Assembly (NCBI GenBank): GCA_028695735.1
Contig: JAQVIJ010000005.1
Location: forward strand, 124,001-188,000
Direction: 5' to 3'
DNA length: 64,000 nt
Source: Deltaproteobacteria bacterium
Lineage (GTDB): Bacteria; Desulfobacterota; Dissulfuribacteria; Dissulfuribacterales; DYLC01
Positions 8,693-17,717 of the stretch are shown one piece after another. Under the pieces are notes generated by a model. The model did not search any database. It worked only from the letters and a program-made list of their open reading frames with translations, and was not told the DNA's origin. The translations under genes and the position numbers were made by a program. Numbering within the stretch: the first letter of the stretch is position 1; each line of letters opens with the position of its first letter.

Positions 8693-8703
8693 TGTTGCAG
8701 ATT
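8693..8703. promoter_or_regulatory. TGTTGC half-site upstream of the USP-like gene
   Basis: The half-site TGTTGC occurs about 120 bases upstream of the predicted start of the USP-like transcript, in the same relation as the full inverted repeat upstream of the exporter operon. The right half is degenerate (GAAATC), so this is a weak call. Confidence 0.35.
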
Positions 8704-8870
8704 GAAATCCCCTCGTTTCATTCTGTAAACATTTACTGTGTAATTCTTTGCACAAATCTTAGGTCGAACGGCTGAATCGTGAAATGCGGTTGTCATTGCG
8801 CCACGCGCCGAGGCCTTGGCCCGAGGGCGAGCCGCCGCAGGTAGCGAAGCAATCCCCTGAACAAAAGAAT

Positions 8871-8898
8871 GTAGGGGCGACCGGCCGGTCGCCCCTAC
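8871..8898. repeat. 28-bp perfect palindrome (GTAGGGGCGACC family)
   Basis: A perfect palindrome with arms GTAGGGGCGACCGG and its complement. An identical copy lies at 47688-47715 and a degenerate one at 14773-14799. It looks like a REP-type dispersed repeat in the gap 8478-9354, which otherwise contains no gene. Confidence 0.85.
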
Positions 8899-8952
8899 TG
8901 CGGCGGTTATGCGCCGCATGGAACAAATGCCATCACTGCCGCCCTCTTCACA
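8899..8952 (-). repeat. Dispersed repeat with CATGCGGCGCATAA core
   Basis: Minus-strand copy of the repeat seen at 47591-47641, 43621-43656 and around the IS element: the core ATTTGTTCCATGCGGCGCAT is intact, flanked by GGCGGCAGTGATGG-like sequence. It abuts the 28-bp palindrome, as in the copy near 47600-47715. Confidence 0.7.
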
Positions 8953-9148
8953 GTATATTTTTTTGTTTGTTGAGTCCAAACACGGAATTTGGACTGTATT
9001 TTTATATTGCTTTTTCCAGCTAATGGTTATATAGTCCTTGAATCAAATTCATCGTATCCGACCTTTCATGTAGTTTGTAAATCCCGATCCACTATAATCT
9101 GGTGATGCCTCGCTTGTTGTTTGGCTTGTTTGGGGTTTGGCAGCCTGC

Positions 9149-9195
9149 ACCCGTTGCCGTTTTTCGTCTTTGATGACGATTTTGATGTAACGGGT
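9149..9195 (+). promoter_or_regulatory. Structured leader hairpin upstream of rhlE
   Basis: A 7-bp perfect outer stem (ACCCGTT at 9149-9155 with AACGGGT at 9189-9195) encloses an inner CGTC/GACG stem (9165-9168 and 9175-9178). Further GGCGC/GCGCC pairs follow up to about 9275. The stretch contains no gene and lies 160 bases before the helicase ATG, so it may be part of a folded mRNA leader. Confidence 0.4.
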
Positions 9196-9354
9196 TTGAA
9201 CGTAGGTTGGCGCCGATGTAACAGCGCCTGTTCACAGTTGATTGCTGGCGCAATGCAGCGCAGCCTATGAAGGCGCACTCACTGGTCATGCCGTGAATAG
9301 CTGGCCTTATTCCAAGCCTGGCGGTTTTTCCGCCTTATACAAGAAAGGACTGTC

Positions 9355-11049
9355 ATGAATTTTTCAGATTTTGAACTCAACCCCGTTATTCTCAATGCCA
9401 TTTCAAAAGCCGGCCATACAACGCCTACCCCTGTGCAGGAGCAGGCTATTCCAGTCGCCCTTCAGGGTGCTGACCTGCTTGTTTCTTCACACACCGGAAG
9501 CGGTAAAACCGCCGCCTTTCTGTTGCCAGCCCTGGAGCGTTTGCAGTCAAATGCGGCCAACAAAGGCCGAGGTCCCAGAGTGCTGGTGTTGACTCCGACC
9601 CGTGAGCTGGCACTACAGGTGCAAGCCGCAGCGGATATCTACGGAAGCGGGCTGAAACGTCTGCGCACTGCATGTATCGTAGGAGGTTCTTCCTACAATC
9701 AGCAGCTGCGCCAGCTGAGCCAGCCTGTGGATATTGTGGTGGCCACTCCCGGCCGTCTTCTGGACCATCTTCATCGAGGCCGCATTGATTTCGGCAGAAT
9801 AGAGATATTGGTTCTGGACGAGGCGGACCGTATGCTTGACATGGGATTTATTGATGACATAGAGGAAATCGTTTCGCATACCCCTCAAAAGCGTCAGACC
9901 CTTCTCTTTTCCGCTACCCTTGAAGGCGTAGTGGGGAATCTGGCCAAACGTTTGACGACAAACCCCACTCGTATAGCGGTTCCCACGCCTGCCGTCGCCG
10001 AACAACTCATAGAGCAGCAACTCCTTTTCACCGATGACATGGCCCACAAGGAGAATCTGCTGAATGCAATCCTGCAGGATGACGCCGTGGAACAGGCGCT
10101 TGTCTTCACATCCACCAAAAGATCCGCAGAGGACCTCTCCGTAACCCTTCAGACCGCCGGTTTTTCCGCAGCGGCCCTTCACGGTGACATGAATCAGGGC
10201 CAACGCAACAGGGCCTTGCAGAGATTGAGGGATGGCCGTGTGCGGGTGCTGGTGGCCACCGATGTGGCCGCCCGCGGCATAGATGTCCTGGGCATAACCC
10301 ATGTCATCAATTTCGACCTGCCAAAACAGGCCGAAGACTATGTCCATCGCATAGGCAGGACGGGTAGGGCGGGCAGGCAGGGAATCGCCATGACCTTCGC
10401 TTCACATCGTGAAAGGGCAATGGTGCGCACCATAGAAAATTACACAGGAAAACCCATTCAAGTGCATGTTATTGCTGGTCTTGAACCCCGATTCAAGCCT
10501 GTGCCTGCCGAAAGAAGCGACCGTGGGCGGTTCGGCAGACCTTTTGCCGCTGCTGGCAATAGAAGGAATTCACGGAGTGACTCACGGCAAGTCTCATACG
10601 GCGGAGACAGCTTTCGTGCGGAACGCTCCGGCAACACGCAGTCAAGCCGCAGAAGAAGTGATGGGCCGAATCGTGATGCCTCATTTGAAAGGGGCGGCAG
10701 AAAGGAATTCTCTCATGAAAGCAGGCAATGGAAAAGGGACGTCATGCCATCAGAGGAGCGCAGTGAGCGGAATGCCGGTCCTGCCCGTTTTCATGATCGC
10801 AGTGACAGTACATTTTCGCCCAATAAAAGGCGCAGCCTTGCGGGCGATTCAGCGGAATGGAGACCTGTGAGCTCATTCAAGTCCGGTGAGTCTGACACCA
10901 GGCCGAATGCCCGCCTGAAGATAAGGGGTGGAAGCCCCAGACAGGAAGGATCCCGCGACCGCTCTCACAACACCACAACGCCGCAAAAGCGCCGCTCCTC
11001 CTCCACGTCTGTCTGGATGGCGGACTGGGACAGCGTAAAAAGGCGTTAA
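9355..11049 (+). CDS. rhlE: DEAD-box ATP-dependent RNA helicase, RhlE type
   Basis: A 564-residue helicase. All core motifs are visible: Q motif (TPTPVQEQAIP), motif I SHTGSGKT with Lys51, Ia PTRELA, II DEAD at 155-158, III SAT, V ATDVAARGID and VI HRIGRTGRAGRQG. From about residue 385 the tail is long, basic and disordered (rich in Arg, Ser, Gly), suited to RNA binding. Such helicases unwind short RNA duplexes in ribosome assembly and cold adaptation. The SD AAGAAAGGA is just upstream. The gene is monocistronic, with a long leader and a strong terminator. Confidence 0.93.
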   Translation: MNFSDFELNPVILNAISKAGHTTPTPVQEQAIPVALQGADLLVSSHTGSGKTAAFLLPALERLQSNAANKGRGPRVLVLTPTRELALQVQAAADIYGSGLKRLRTACIVGGSSYNQQLRQLSQPVDIVVATPGRLLDHLHRGRIDFGRIEILVLDEADRMLDMGFIDDIEEIVSHTPQKRQTLLFSATLEGVVGNLAKRLTTNPTRIAVPTPAVAEQLIEQQLLFTDDMAHKENLLNAILQDDAVEQALVFTSTKRSAEDLSVTLQTAGFSAAALHGDMNQGQRNRALQRLRDGRVRVLVATDVAARGIDVLGITHVINFDLPKQAEDYVHRIGRTGRAGRQGIAMTFASHRERAMVRTIENYTGKPIQVHVIAGLEPRFKPVPAERSDRGRFGRPFAAAGNRRNSRSDSRQVSYGGDSFRAERSGNTQSSRRRSDGPNRDASFERGGRKEFSHESRQWKRDVMPSEERSERNAGPARFHDRSDSTFSPNKRRSLAGDSAEWRPVSSFKSGESDTRPNARLKIRGGSPRQEGSRDRSHNTTTPQKRRSSSTSVWMADWDSVKRR

Positions 11050-11072
11050 CCGGTCAGGGAATACCTTGCACT

Positions 11073-11109
11073 GTGGGCAGACTGTCTAACAGGGTCTGCC
11101 CACCTTTTT
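11073..11109 (+). terminator. Rho-independent terminator of rhlE
   Basis: A 10-bp perfect stem (GTGGGCAGAC/GTCTGCCCAC) with an 11-base loop, followed by CTTTTT. It lies in the 69-base gap between rhlE and the convergent argF. Confidence 0.88.
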
Positions 11110-11118
11110 AGATGTGTT

Positions 11119-12054
11119 TTAAATCCCCATAGCCCACTCAAGAATGGCCTTGTGGACATGCATTTTGTTTTCGGCCTGCTCCCAGACTACGGAGCGCGGC
11201 CCCTCCAGCACCTCTTCTGTGATCTCTTCCTCTCTATGGGCAGGCAGACAGTGCAGGACTATGGCATTGGAAGCGGCGTTGCTGAGCAGTCTTTCATTTA
11301 TCTGATATGGTGCAAAAAGCGTTTTGCGTTTCTCCGCCTCTGCCTCTTGTCCCATGCTGGCCCATACATCTGTATTGATGACATCCGCCCCTTTGACCGC
11401 CTCCATAGGATCATGTGTGATCACGATTCGAGAGCCTTTGAGTTGACCCAGTGCCCAGCCCATTACTTTAGAGTCCGGCTCATAGCCTGAAGGGCAGGCC
11501 AGTTGCAGCCTGAAACCCATGCGAACCGCCAGTTCTATCCAGGAATTGGCCATATTGTTGCCGTCTCCCACCCAGGCGATGGTGAGTTCTTTCACATCCC
11601 TGCCTTTGTGCTCCATGACCGTCATGATGTCCGAGAGGATCTGGCATGGATGGTAGAGGTCTGAAAGGGCGTTTATCACCGGAATATCAGCCCAGGCCGC
11701 CAACTCCTCTACCACCGACTGTCCGTAGGTGCGCACGGCAAGGCAGTCGATGTATCTTGACAGGACACGTGCCGTGTCCTTCAGGGGTTCTCCCCTGCCT
11801 ATCTGCAGGTCTCTGCCGGCCATGAAGCTCACATTCCCACCCAGTTGATACATGGCCGCTTCAAAGGAGATGCGTGTGCGCGTGGATGGTTTTTCAAAGA
11901 GCATGCCCAGTACCTTGCCGCGAGCAGGTGTCTCATGGGGTCTCGGCTGGTTTTTCCAGTAGAAGGCGCGGTCCAGCAGGCTGTTCAGGACCTCTGTCTC
12001 AAAATCGGCTATTCTTAAAAAAGAACGTGAGTGTTTGGAGAATGTATTTTGCAT
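11119..12054 (-). CDS. argF: Ornithine carbamoyltransferase
   Basis: Makes citrulline from ornithine and carbamoyl phosphate in arginine synthesis. At 311 residues it has normal length. The carbamoyl-phosphate site STRTR (FEKPSTRTRISFEAAM), the HPCQ motif and the ornithine-binding HCLP (VLHCLPAHR) near residue 270 are all present. It is the last gene of the argB-argD-argF series on the minus strand, 9 bases after argD. Confidence 0.96.
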   Translation of the reverse strand: MQNTFSKHSRSFLRIADFETEVLNSLLDRAFYWKNQPRPHETPARGKVLGMLFEKPSTRTRISFEAAMYQLGGNVSFMAGRDLQIGRGEPLKDTARVLSRYIDCLAVRTYGQSVVEELAAWADIPVINALSDLYHPCQILSDIMTVMEHKGRDVKELTIAWVGDGNNMANSWIELAVRMGFRLQLACPSGYEPDSKVMGWALGQLKGSRIVITHDPMEAVKGADVINTDVWASMGQEAEAEKRKTLFAPYQINERLLSNAASNAIVLHCLPAHREEEITEEVLEGPRSVVWEQAENKMHVHKAILEWAMGI

Positions 12055-12063
12055 GGGTTTACC

Positions 12064-13227
12064 TCATAGAATTTCCTGCAATGTCTTCAAAAGCAGGTCG
12101 ATTTCATCTCTGGTGATCACGAGCGGCGGAATCAGGCGCAGCACGGTATCGTGGCTCAAAATGGCCAGAATGCCTCGCTCAAGCAGTTTCAATGCCAAGT
12201 CCGGCATGGGGTTGTGAAACTCCATGGCCTGAATGAGCCCTCTGCCCCTTACTTCCTTGACTTTGTCTGAATGTTGTGCGGCTATTGCCGTCAGGCCCTG
12301 TTGCAGGTAATCACCATGTTCTCGAATTCTTTGCAGAAAGCCATTCGAGAGCATGGTCTTGACCACTTCCACCGCAGCGGCACATGCAACAGGGTTGCCG
12401 CCGAAGGTGGAGGCATGGCTGCCAGGAGTGAGATGGGACATAGTGGTCTCGCCGGCCAGCATGGCGCCTATGGGAAGCCCATTTCCCAGGGCCTTGGCCA
12501 GGCACATGACATCCGGTGTGACGGGTGTCTGTTCGTATGCAAAGAGGCTGCCTGTGCGGCCCATACCCACCTGCACCTCGTCAAACATGAGCAGTAGGTC
12601 GTGTTCGTCACAGAGGTCTCGGGCGGTCTGTAAAAATTCGTCTGTGGCTATGCGCACACCGCCTTCACCTTGAATGGGCTCCAGCAATATGGCGCATGTG
12701 CGGCATGTGACCCCGCGTTTCAGGGCATGGGGATTGTTTAACGGTACGTGTTTGAAACCAGGCATCATGGGCTCAAAGCCCCGTTGATATACGGGTTGTC
12801 CCGTGGCAGAAAGGGATGCCAATGTCCTGCCGTGAAAGGAGCCTTCAAGGCAGATGATCTCATAACAATCCGGGCCATGCAGGTTGTGGCCCCGGCGTCT
12901 CGCCAGTTTTATGGCGGATTCCACGGCCTCGGTGCCGGAGTTGCAGAAGAACACCCGATCAGCAAAGGAGTGTCGGCATAGCAGGGCCGCCAATTCCATC
13001 TGAGGCTGCGAGGAGTAGAGATTGGAGACGTGTACCAGACGCTCCAGCTGGGCCTGTGCAGCCTTGATTACCTGGGGGTTGCAGTGCCCCAGGCTGCAAA
13101 CAGCTATGCCTGCCACGAAATCCAGGTATTCACGACCCATGTCGTCCCAGACCCGTGTGCCTGCCCCCCTTACGAGGGTAACGGGGAATCTTCTGTATGT
13201 GTCGGCTATATAGCCTTGCGCCTGCAT
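12064..13227 (-). CDS. argD: Acetylornithine aminotransferase
   Basis: A PLP enzyme converting N-acetylglutamate semialdehyde to N-acetylornithine. The class-III transaminase signature is visible: FCNSGTEAVESAIKLAR, the FDEVQVGMGRTG segment and the PLP lysine in CLAKALGNGLPIGAM. The ATG at 13227 (MQAQGYIADTY) is chosen over a GTG at 13242 because TGAGGAT lies about 8 bases before it; this start also avoids overlap with argB, whose stop is at 13232. Confidence 0.95.
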   Translation of the reverse strand: MQAQGYIADTYRRFPVTLVRGAGTRVWDDMGREYLDFVAGIAVCSLGHCNPQVIKAAQAQLERLVHVSNLYSSQPQMELAALLCRHSFADRVFFCNSGTEAVESAIKLARRRGHNLHGPDCYEIICLEGSFHGRTLASLSATGQPVYQRGFEPMMPGFKHVPLNNPHALKRGVTCRTCAILLEPIQGEGGVRIATDEFLQTARDLCDEHDLLLMFDEVQVGMGRTGSLFAYEQTPVTPDVMCLAKALGNGLPIGAMLAGETTMSHLTPGSHASTFGGNPVACAAAVEVVKTMLSNGFLQRIREHGDYLQQGLTAIAAQHSDKVKEVRGRGLIQAMEFHNPMPDLALKLLERGILAILSHDTVLRLIPPLVITRDEIDLLLKTLQEIL

Positions 13228-13231
13228 ATTT

Positions 13232-14137
13232 TTAATCCTCACCTGTGATCTCTGTGCCTATGCCGCTGTCCGTAAAGAGCTCCAGCAGTATGGCGTGTTC
13301 CTGTCTGCCGTCTATTATGTGCGCCTTTTTGGCCCCTTGTTCCAGTGTTTTGAGACATGACTTGAGTTTTGGAATCATGCCACCGGTGGCGGTACCGTCT
13401 TCCAGGGCTTTTTTGACATCAGTTACGGTCATGGATGGTATCAGCTCCCTTTCACCATTTGGGTTTTCTTTCATTACGCCCATGATGTCGGTGAGCAGAA
13501 TGAGCTTTTCAGCCTTGAGGGCGGCGGCGATGGCCCCTGCCACCAGATCGGCATTGATGTTATAGGCCTGTCCGCCGGGTCCGACGCCTACCGGCGCTAT
13601 GACAGGCACAAAGCCGGCCTTTTCCAGGGCTGTCAGGACATCTGTGTTGACCCGCACTACCTTGCCCACCCGGCCTATGTCGATGATCTCTGTGGGCCTA
13701 TCGTCTCCTGAATATCTGTATATCTTCATGCGTTCCGCCTGAATCAGATCGCCGTCCCGGCCAGAAAGCCCCACTGCTCGCGCCCCATGGCTGTTGATGA
13801 GTCCGACTATCTCCTTGTTGACTGTGCCAACCAGGACCATTTCCACCACGCTCATGGTCTCATCATCGGTGACCCGCTGGCCTTCTATGAATGTGGGTTG
13901 AATGCCCATGCGCTCCAGGGTGCGGGATATCTGAGGACCTCCGCCGTGCACTATCACGGGATTGATGCCTACGTACTTCATGAGGGCCACGTCCTGGGCG
14001 AATTGGGCCTTGAGCCGCTCATCCTTCATGGCGTGGCCGCCGTACTTGATGACGATGGTCTTGCCGTAAAATCGTTGAATATAGGGCAGGGCCTCCGTGA
14101 GGATATGTGCCTTTGATATGTTATCTTCAGTAGTCAT
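13232..14137 (-). CDS. argB: Acetylglutamate kinase
   Basis: Phosphorylates N-acetylglutamate, the second step and usual control point of arginine synthesis. The 301-residue amino-acid-kinase fold shows [12 protein letters not shown] near residue 30, [11 protein letters not shown] near 60 and the ATP-site region [11 protein letters not shown]. The N-terminal helix (residues 8-25) is of the kind found in arginine-inhibited hexameric forms, so feedback inhibition is likely but inferred. It is followed closely by argD. Confidence 0.96.
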   Translation of the reverse strand: MTTEDNISKAHILTEALPYIQRFYGKTIVIKYGGHAMKDERLKAQFAQDVALMKYVGINPVIVHGGGPQISRTLERMGIQPTFIEGQRVTDDETMSVVEMVLVGTVNKEIVGLINSHGARAVGLSGRDGDLIQAERMKIYRYSGDDRPTEIIDIGRVGKVVRVNTDVLTALEKAGFVPVIAPVGVGPGGQAYNINADLVAGAIAAALKAEKLILLTDIMGVMKENPNGERELIPSMTVTDVKKALEDGTATGGMIPKLKSCLKTLEQGAKKAHIIDGRQEHAILLELFTDSGIGTEITGED

Positions 14138-14159
14138 GGATATTGCTCCGGTCTTTTAA

Positions 14160-14678
14160 TTATAAGAGTTTTGCGGCCTGTAGGGCGTTTAGGAGTTCAG
14201 GTTGTTTTTGGGCATATTCCTTGATGGCCCTTTCAAGCCTTTCCCCCCTTTCCTCCAGGTTTTTTCGCTTTTTGATCTCTTTTTCCAGCTCTTCTTCCAA
14301 TTCTTTTGTCTTGTGTACAGCAGGGGCCAATGCTGTACGTCTGTCCCAGAGCACAAAGCTAATGAGGGTAAAGATGCCAGTGGTCATCAGACCCAAGCCC
14401 CAAAGCAGGATGGTTTGCAGCATGTCGAGTCGTTTGTCCATGCCGTCGAGTCGTTTGTCCATGCCGTCGAGTCGTTTATCCATGGCCTCTAATCGTTTGT
14501 CCATATCCAAAAAACGCTGATCAAAGCGTTTTTCCATGGCCCTCATCTCGATTTTTAGCTCTGTAAGGGACGCTATGATCTCCCTGTCAGATATGCGGTC
14601 AGCCTTTTCAATGGCAAGGCCATTGGATGCCCAGCAACATATCATGAGGCTCAAGCATATTGTTATAATTCCTTTCAT
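14160..14678 (-). CDS. Exported coiled-coil protein with heptad repeats
   Basis: A 172-residue protein with a signal peptide (cleavage probably after SNGLA, residue 22), a long coiled coil, one TM segment near 95-117 and a Glu/Lys-rich C-terminal helix. Residues 58-85 consist of repeats of RLDGMDK, encoded by four tandem 21-bp units at 14424-14507. Similar small coiled-coil membrane proteins are widespread and have no firm function. It sits between hslU and argB in the operon. Confidence 0.75.
   Translation of the reverse strand: MKGIITICLSLMICCWASNGLAIEKADRISDREIIASLTELKIEMRAMEKRFDQRFLDMDKRLEAMDKRLDGMDKRLDGMDKRLDMLQTILLWGLGLMTTGIFTLISFVLWDRRTALAPAVHKTKELEEELEKEIKKRKNLEERGERLERAIKEYAQKQPELLNALQAAKLL
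14424..14507 (-). repeat. Four tandem 21-bp units in the coiled-coil gene
   Basis: Two units are identical (14424-14444 and 14445-14465), the third differs at two bases and the fourth is more diverged. Each encodes one heptad. In-frame units like this can expand or contract by slippage. Confidence 0.85.
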
Positions 14679-14772
14679 GGCACCTCCTGAAAGAACCTTT
14701 ATTTCTCGAATATTTCTTAAACGAACATTCTAATTTCTTAGAGGTTTCCTTAAAACTATCATAAGAGCCGAA

Positions 14773-14799
14773 GTAGGGGCGACCGGTCAGCGCCCCTAC
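14773..14799. repeat. Degenerate copy of the GTAGGGGCGACC palindrome
   Basis: GTAGGGGCGACCGGTC then AGCGCCCCTAC: the outer arms match the 28-bp palindrome but the centre is changed. It lies between hslU and the coiled-coil gene and could also act as an intra-operon hairpin. Confidence 0.65.
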
Positions 14800-14807
14800 T
14801 CCATTAA

Positions 14808-16130
14808 TCATAGAATGAATCTGCTCAGGTCCTGATCCTTTACGATCTCCTTGAGCCGCTCCCGAACATAATTTGCGGTGACACTGATCTCTTGAGGCCC
14901 TATATCAGGGGCGTTGAACGAGACCTCCTCAAGAAGCCTTTCCAGTACCGTGTGAAGCCGTCTTGCCCCGATATTTTCCGTCTTTTCGTTGACCTCGCAG
15001 GCGATACGCGCTATTTCGTCGATAGCCTCGTCGTCGAAGCTTATTTTTATGCCTTCGGTGGCAAGCAGGGCCTGGTATTGCAGAATAAGGGCGTTTTCCG
15101 GCTCCAGCAATATGCGTTTGAAATCCTCTTGAGTCAGGGAGTGTAGTTCCACACGAATGGGAAATCTGCCTTGCAGCTCAGGCAGCAGATCAGAGGGCTT
15201 TGAGACATGAAATGCCCCGCTTGCGATGAAAAGGATGTGATCCGTGCGCACAGAGCCGTATTTGGTGTGCACTGTGGTGCCTTCCACTATGGGCAGCAGG
15301 TCCCTCTGCACGCCTTCCCGTGAGACATCCGGGCCGTGTCCGCCCCCCTTTGCTGCGATCTTGTCGATCTCGTCCAGAAAGATGATGCCGGATTGCTCCA
15401 CCAGCGTCACAGCCTGTTCCGTGACCTTTTCCATGTCGATGAGCTTGGCAGCGGCCTCTTGGTGCAAGAGCCTGAGGGCCTCCGAGACTCGAAGCTTGCG
15501 CCGCTTTTTTTTGCCTGGGAATATGCCGGAAAGCATCTCCTGAATGTTGTTCTGCATATCCTCCATGCCGGTGACCGCAAAGACCTCCATCATGGGGCCT
15601 GCCGGAGGTTTATGGCTGACCTCCAGCTCCACCATGCGCTCATTGAACTTGCCGTCCCTCAGCATCTCGCGAAACTTCTCACGCGTGTTGCTGGAGTCGG
15701 CCTCGGTGTCTTCGATGCGTTTTGGCAGAAGCAGGTCCAGGACCTGTTCCTCCGCCAGGGCCTTGGCCTTTTCCTCCACATGGGCCTTTTCCTGATTCTT
15801 GATCATGTCAACTGCGATGTGGATGAGGTCGCGAATCATGGATTCCACATCCCTGCCCACATACCCGACCTCTGTAAATTTCGTGGCCTCCACCTTTAGG
15901 AATGGTGAGTTGGCGAGTTTAGCCAGCCTGCGGGCAATTTCTGTCTTGCCCACGCCGGTTGGGCCGATGAGAATGATGTTTTTGGGTGAGATTTCGTCCT
16001 TGATGAGGCCGGTGACCTGCTGTCTTCTCCAGCGGTTTCGAAGGGCCAGGGCCACGGCCTTTTTGGCCTCAGCCTGTCCTATGATATATTTGTCGAGTTC
16101 GGTGACTATCTGTTTTGGCGTAAGTTCCAC
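14808..16130 (-). CDS. hslU: HslU, ATPase subunit of the HslUV protease
   Basis: The AAA+ unfoldase that feeds substrates to HslV. The 440-residue protein has Walker [16 protein letters not shown], the pore motif region [17 protein letters not shown], a shorter I-domain than usual, Walker [15 protein letters not shown] and a C-terminal tail LSRFIL, which docks into HslV. It follows hslV by 2 bases. Confidence 0.96.
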   Translation of the reverse strand: MELTPKQIVTELDKYIIGQAEAKKAVALALRNRWRRQQVTGLIKDEISPKNIILIGPTGVGKTEIARRLAKLANSPFLKVEATKFTEVGYVGRDVESMIRDLIHIAVDMIKNQEKAHVEEKAKALAEEQVLDLLLPKRIEDTEADSSNTREKFREMLRDGKFNERMVELEVSHKPPAGPMMEVFAVTGMEDMQNNIQEMLSGIFPGKKKRRKLRVSEALRLLHQEAAAKLIDMEKVTEQAVTLVEQSGIIFLDEIDKIAAKGGGHGPDVSREGVQRDLLPIVEGTTVHTKYGSVRTDHILFIASGAFHVSKPSDLLPELQGRFPIRVELHSLTQEDFKRILLEPENALILQYQALLATEGIKISFDDEAIDEIARIACEVNEKTENIGARRLHTVLERLLEEVSFNAPDIGPQEISVTANYVRERLKEIVKDQDLSRFIL

Positions 16131-16132
16131 GT

Positions 16133-16687
16133 TTATTTCCCTTCGGTGTCAAGCGTTTCTACTGTTATGTTGTCGTTGGTGTATATGCAGATGGAGGCCG
16201 CTATGCGCAAGGCCTCTTCTGCGATTTCCCTTGCGGAGAGAGCTGTGTGTTTCATGAGCCCGCGGGCTGCGGCCAGGGCATACGGCCCGCCTGAACCAAT
16301 GGCGAGAATACCGTCATCCGATTCGATGACATCGCCAGACCCCGAGAGCAAAAGGGACGACTGGGCGTCCGCCGCTATGAGCATGGCCTCCAGGCGGCGC
16401 AGCATGCGGTCGGTGCGCCAGTCCTTGGAGAGTTCCACGGATGCTCGCAGCAGATTGCCTTTGTATTGCTCCAGTTTTTCTTCGAGCCTTCCAAAGAGGG
16501 TAAAGGCATCAGCTGTGGCGCCTGCAAAACCGGTCAAAACCCTGTCGTTATAGAGTCTGCGCAGTTTTTTGGCGGAGTGTTTGATGGCCGTGTTTCCGAG
16601 GCTTACCTGGCCGTCTCCCGCCAGGGCCACTGCGCCTCCTCGTCTCACACATATTACGGTGGTGCTTCGCATTTTATTTTCAGTCAT
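16133..16687 (-). CDS. hslV: HslV, peptidase subunit of the HslUV protease
   Basis: A 184-residue N-terminal-nucleophile peptidase. [10 protein letters not shown] begins at residue 8, so a short propeptide (MTENKMRS) would be removed to expose the catalytic threonine. Also visible: [13 protein letters not shown] and the [14 protein letters not shown] stretch. The ATG at 16687 is favoured by AGAGG 6 bases upstream, although an internal ATG at 16672 would give a propeptide of the common length. It lies between xerC and hslU. Confidence 0.95.
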   Translation of the reverse strand: MTENKMRSTTVICVRRGGAVALAGDGQVSLGNTAIKHSAKKLRRLYNDRVLTGFAGATADAFTLFGRLEEKLEQYKGNLLRASVELSKDWRTDRMLRRLEAMLIAADAQSSLLLSGSGDVIESDDGILAIGSGGPYALAAARGLMKHTALSAREIAEEALRIAASICIYTNDNITVETLDTEGK

Positions 16688-16699
16688 TTCAACCTCTTG

Positions 16700-17590
16700 T
16701 CATTTTTTTGATCTTGGATGAGCCGAACGATAGACATCGGTCAGCCGATCCATATCCAGATGTGTATATCGCTGGGTGGTGGCAAGACTGGCATGGCCCA
16801 GAATCTCTTGAATGGAGCGCAGGTCTGCACCGCCTTCCAGCATGTGTGTCGCCATGGAATGGCGCAGGCTGTGGGGCGTGATGCCGTCTGGAAGCCCTGC
16901 CTGAAGGCATCTTTGCTTCAGACTTCGCTGAACGCTGCGGGGCGTCAGCCGGCCACCCCGTTCATTTATGAATACGGCCTGTTGCGAAAGTTTCAAACGG
17001 TTCAAAAGCTCAGCCCGTTTTGCAAGATAGGCGGTCATGGCCTCCTTCGCCTTGCCTCCAAATGGCGTGATGCGGTCCTTGCCGCCCTTTCCGTGCAATT
17101 TGAGCATCTCGGGGGACATGTGCAGGTCGTCCATGTCCAGACCGCACATCTCGCTCACACGTCCACCCGTGCTGTAGAGCATCTCCCAGATGGCCTTGTC
17201 CCGTATGGCCTGAAAGGTATTCACTGTTTGCGCATTCAGCAATCCTGCCGCCTGGTCCACCGTGAGATACGAAGGCAGGCGTTTTTCCGGTTTGGGGGGA
17301 TGGATCTCCTCTGCCGGATTTGCAGTGACCCTGCCCTGACGTGCGAGAAACCGAAAGAACGAGCGCAGACAGGCGAGGCGTCTGGCTGCGGTGGCCCGTG
17401 AAAGGCCTTTCTGCAGAAGTGCGGCCAGGTGCCCGCGAATATCCCGCGAGGTGATACGCGACGGGTCTGAAGCGCCGGTGGCTGCCTGGAATTCCGTGAG
17501 GTCCCTGCGGTAGGCATGGGCAGTTCTCTCGGACATTCCGCGCTCCGCAAGTAAAAAGTCGATGAATTCGTCGATGTATCTCTCAATCAT
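16700..17590 (-). CDS. xerC: Tyrosine recombinase, XerC/XerD type
   Basis: A site-specific recombinase that resolves chromosome dimers at dif. The start MIERYIDEF at 17590 gives 296 residues, the normal length; an ATG at 17623 is possible. The SAM-like N-terminal domain is followed by the catalytic domain with Arg in STGGRVSEMCG, HSLRHSMATHML (His-x-x-Arg), HASLATTQRYTH with the active-site Tyr. The conserved xerC-hslV-hslU order supports XerC rather than an integrase of a mobile element. Confidence 0.92.
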   Translation of the reverse strand: MIERYIDEFIDFLLAERGMSERTAHAYRRDLTEFQAATGASDPSRITSRDIRGHLAALLQKGLSRATAARRLACLRSFFRFLARQGRVTANPAEEIHPPKPEKRLPSYLTVDQAAGLLNAQTVNTFQAIRDKAIWEMLYSTGGRVSEMCGLDMDDLHMSPEMLKLHGKGGKDRITPFGGKAKEAMTAYLAKRAELLNRLKLSQQAVFINERGGRLTPRSVQRSLKQRCLQAGLPDGITPHSLRHSMATHMLEGGADLRSIQEILGHASLATTQRYTHLDMDRLTDVYRSAHPRSKK

Positions 17591-17717
17591 AAGGGCATTA
17601 TTATGCCACTTTATGCCTGCCATGCAAGGGAATTTGAGAGGGGAAGAAAGGCCGAGGTGTTAATGCCGCCTTGCCTCCACGGCTATGGTGTCCCGTTGCT
17701 TTTATGAAAGGGTTGTG

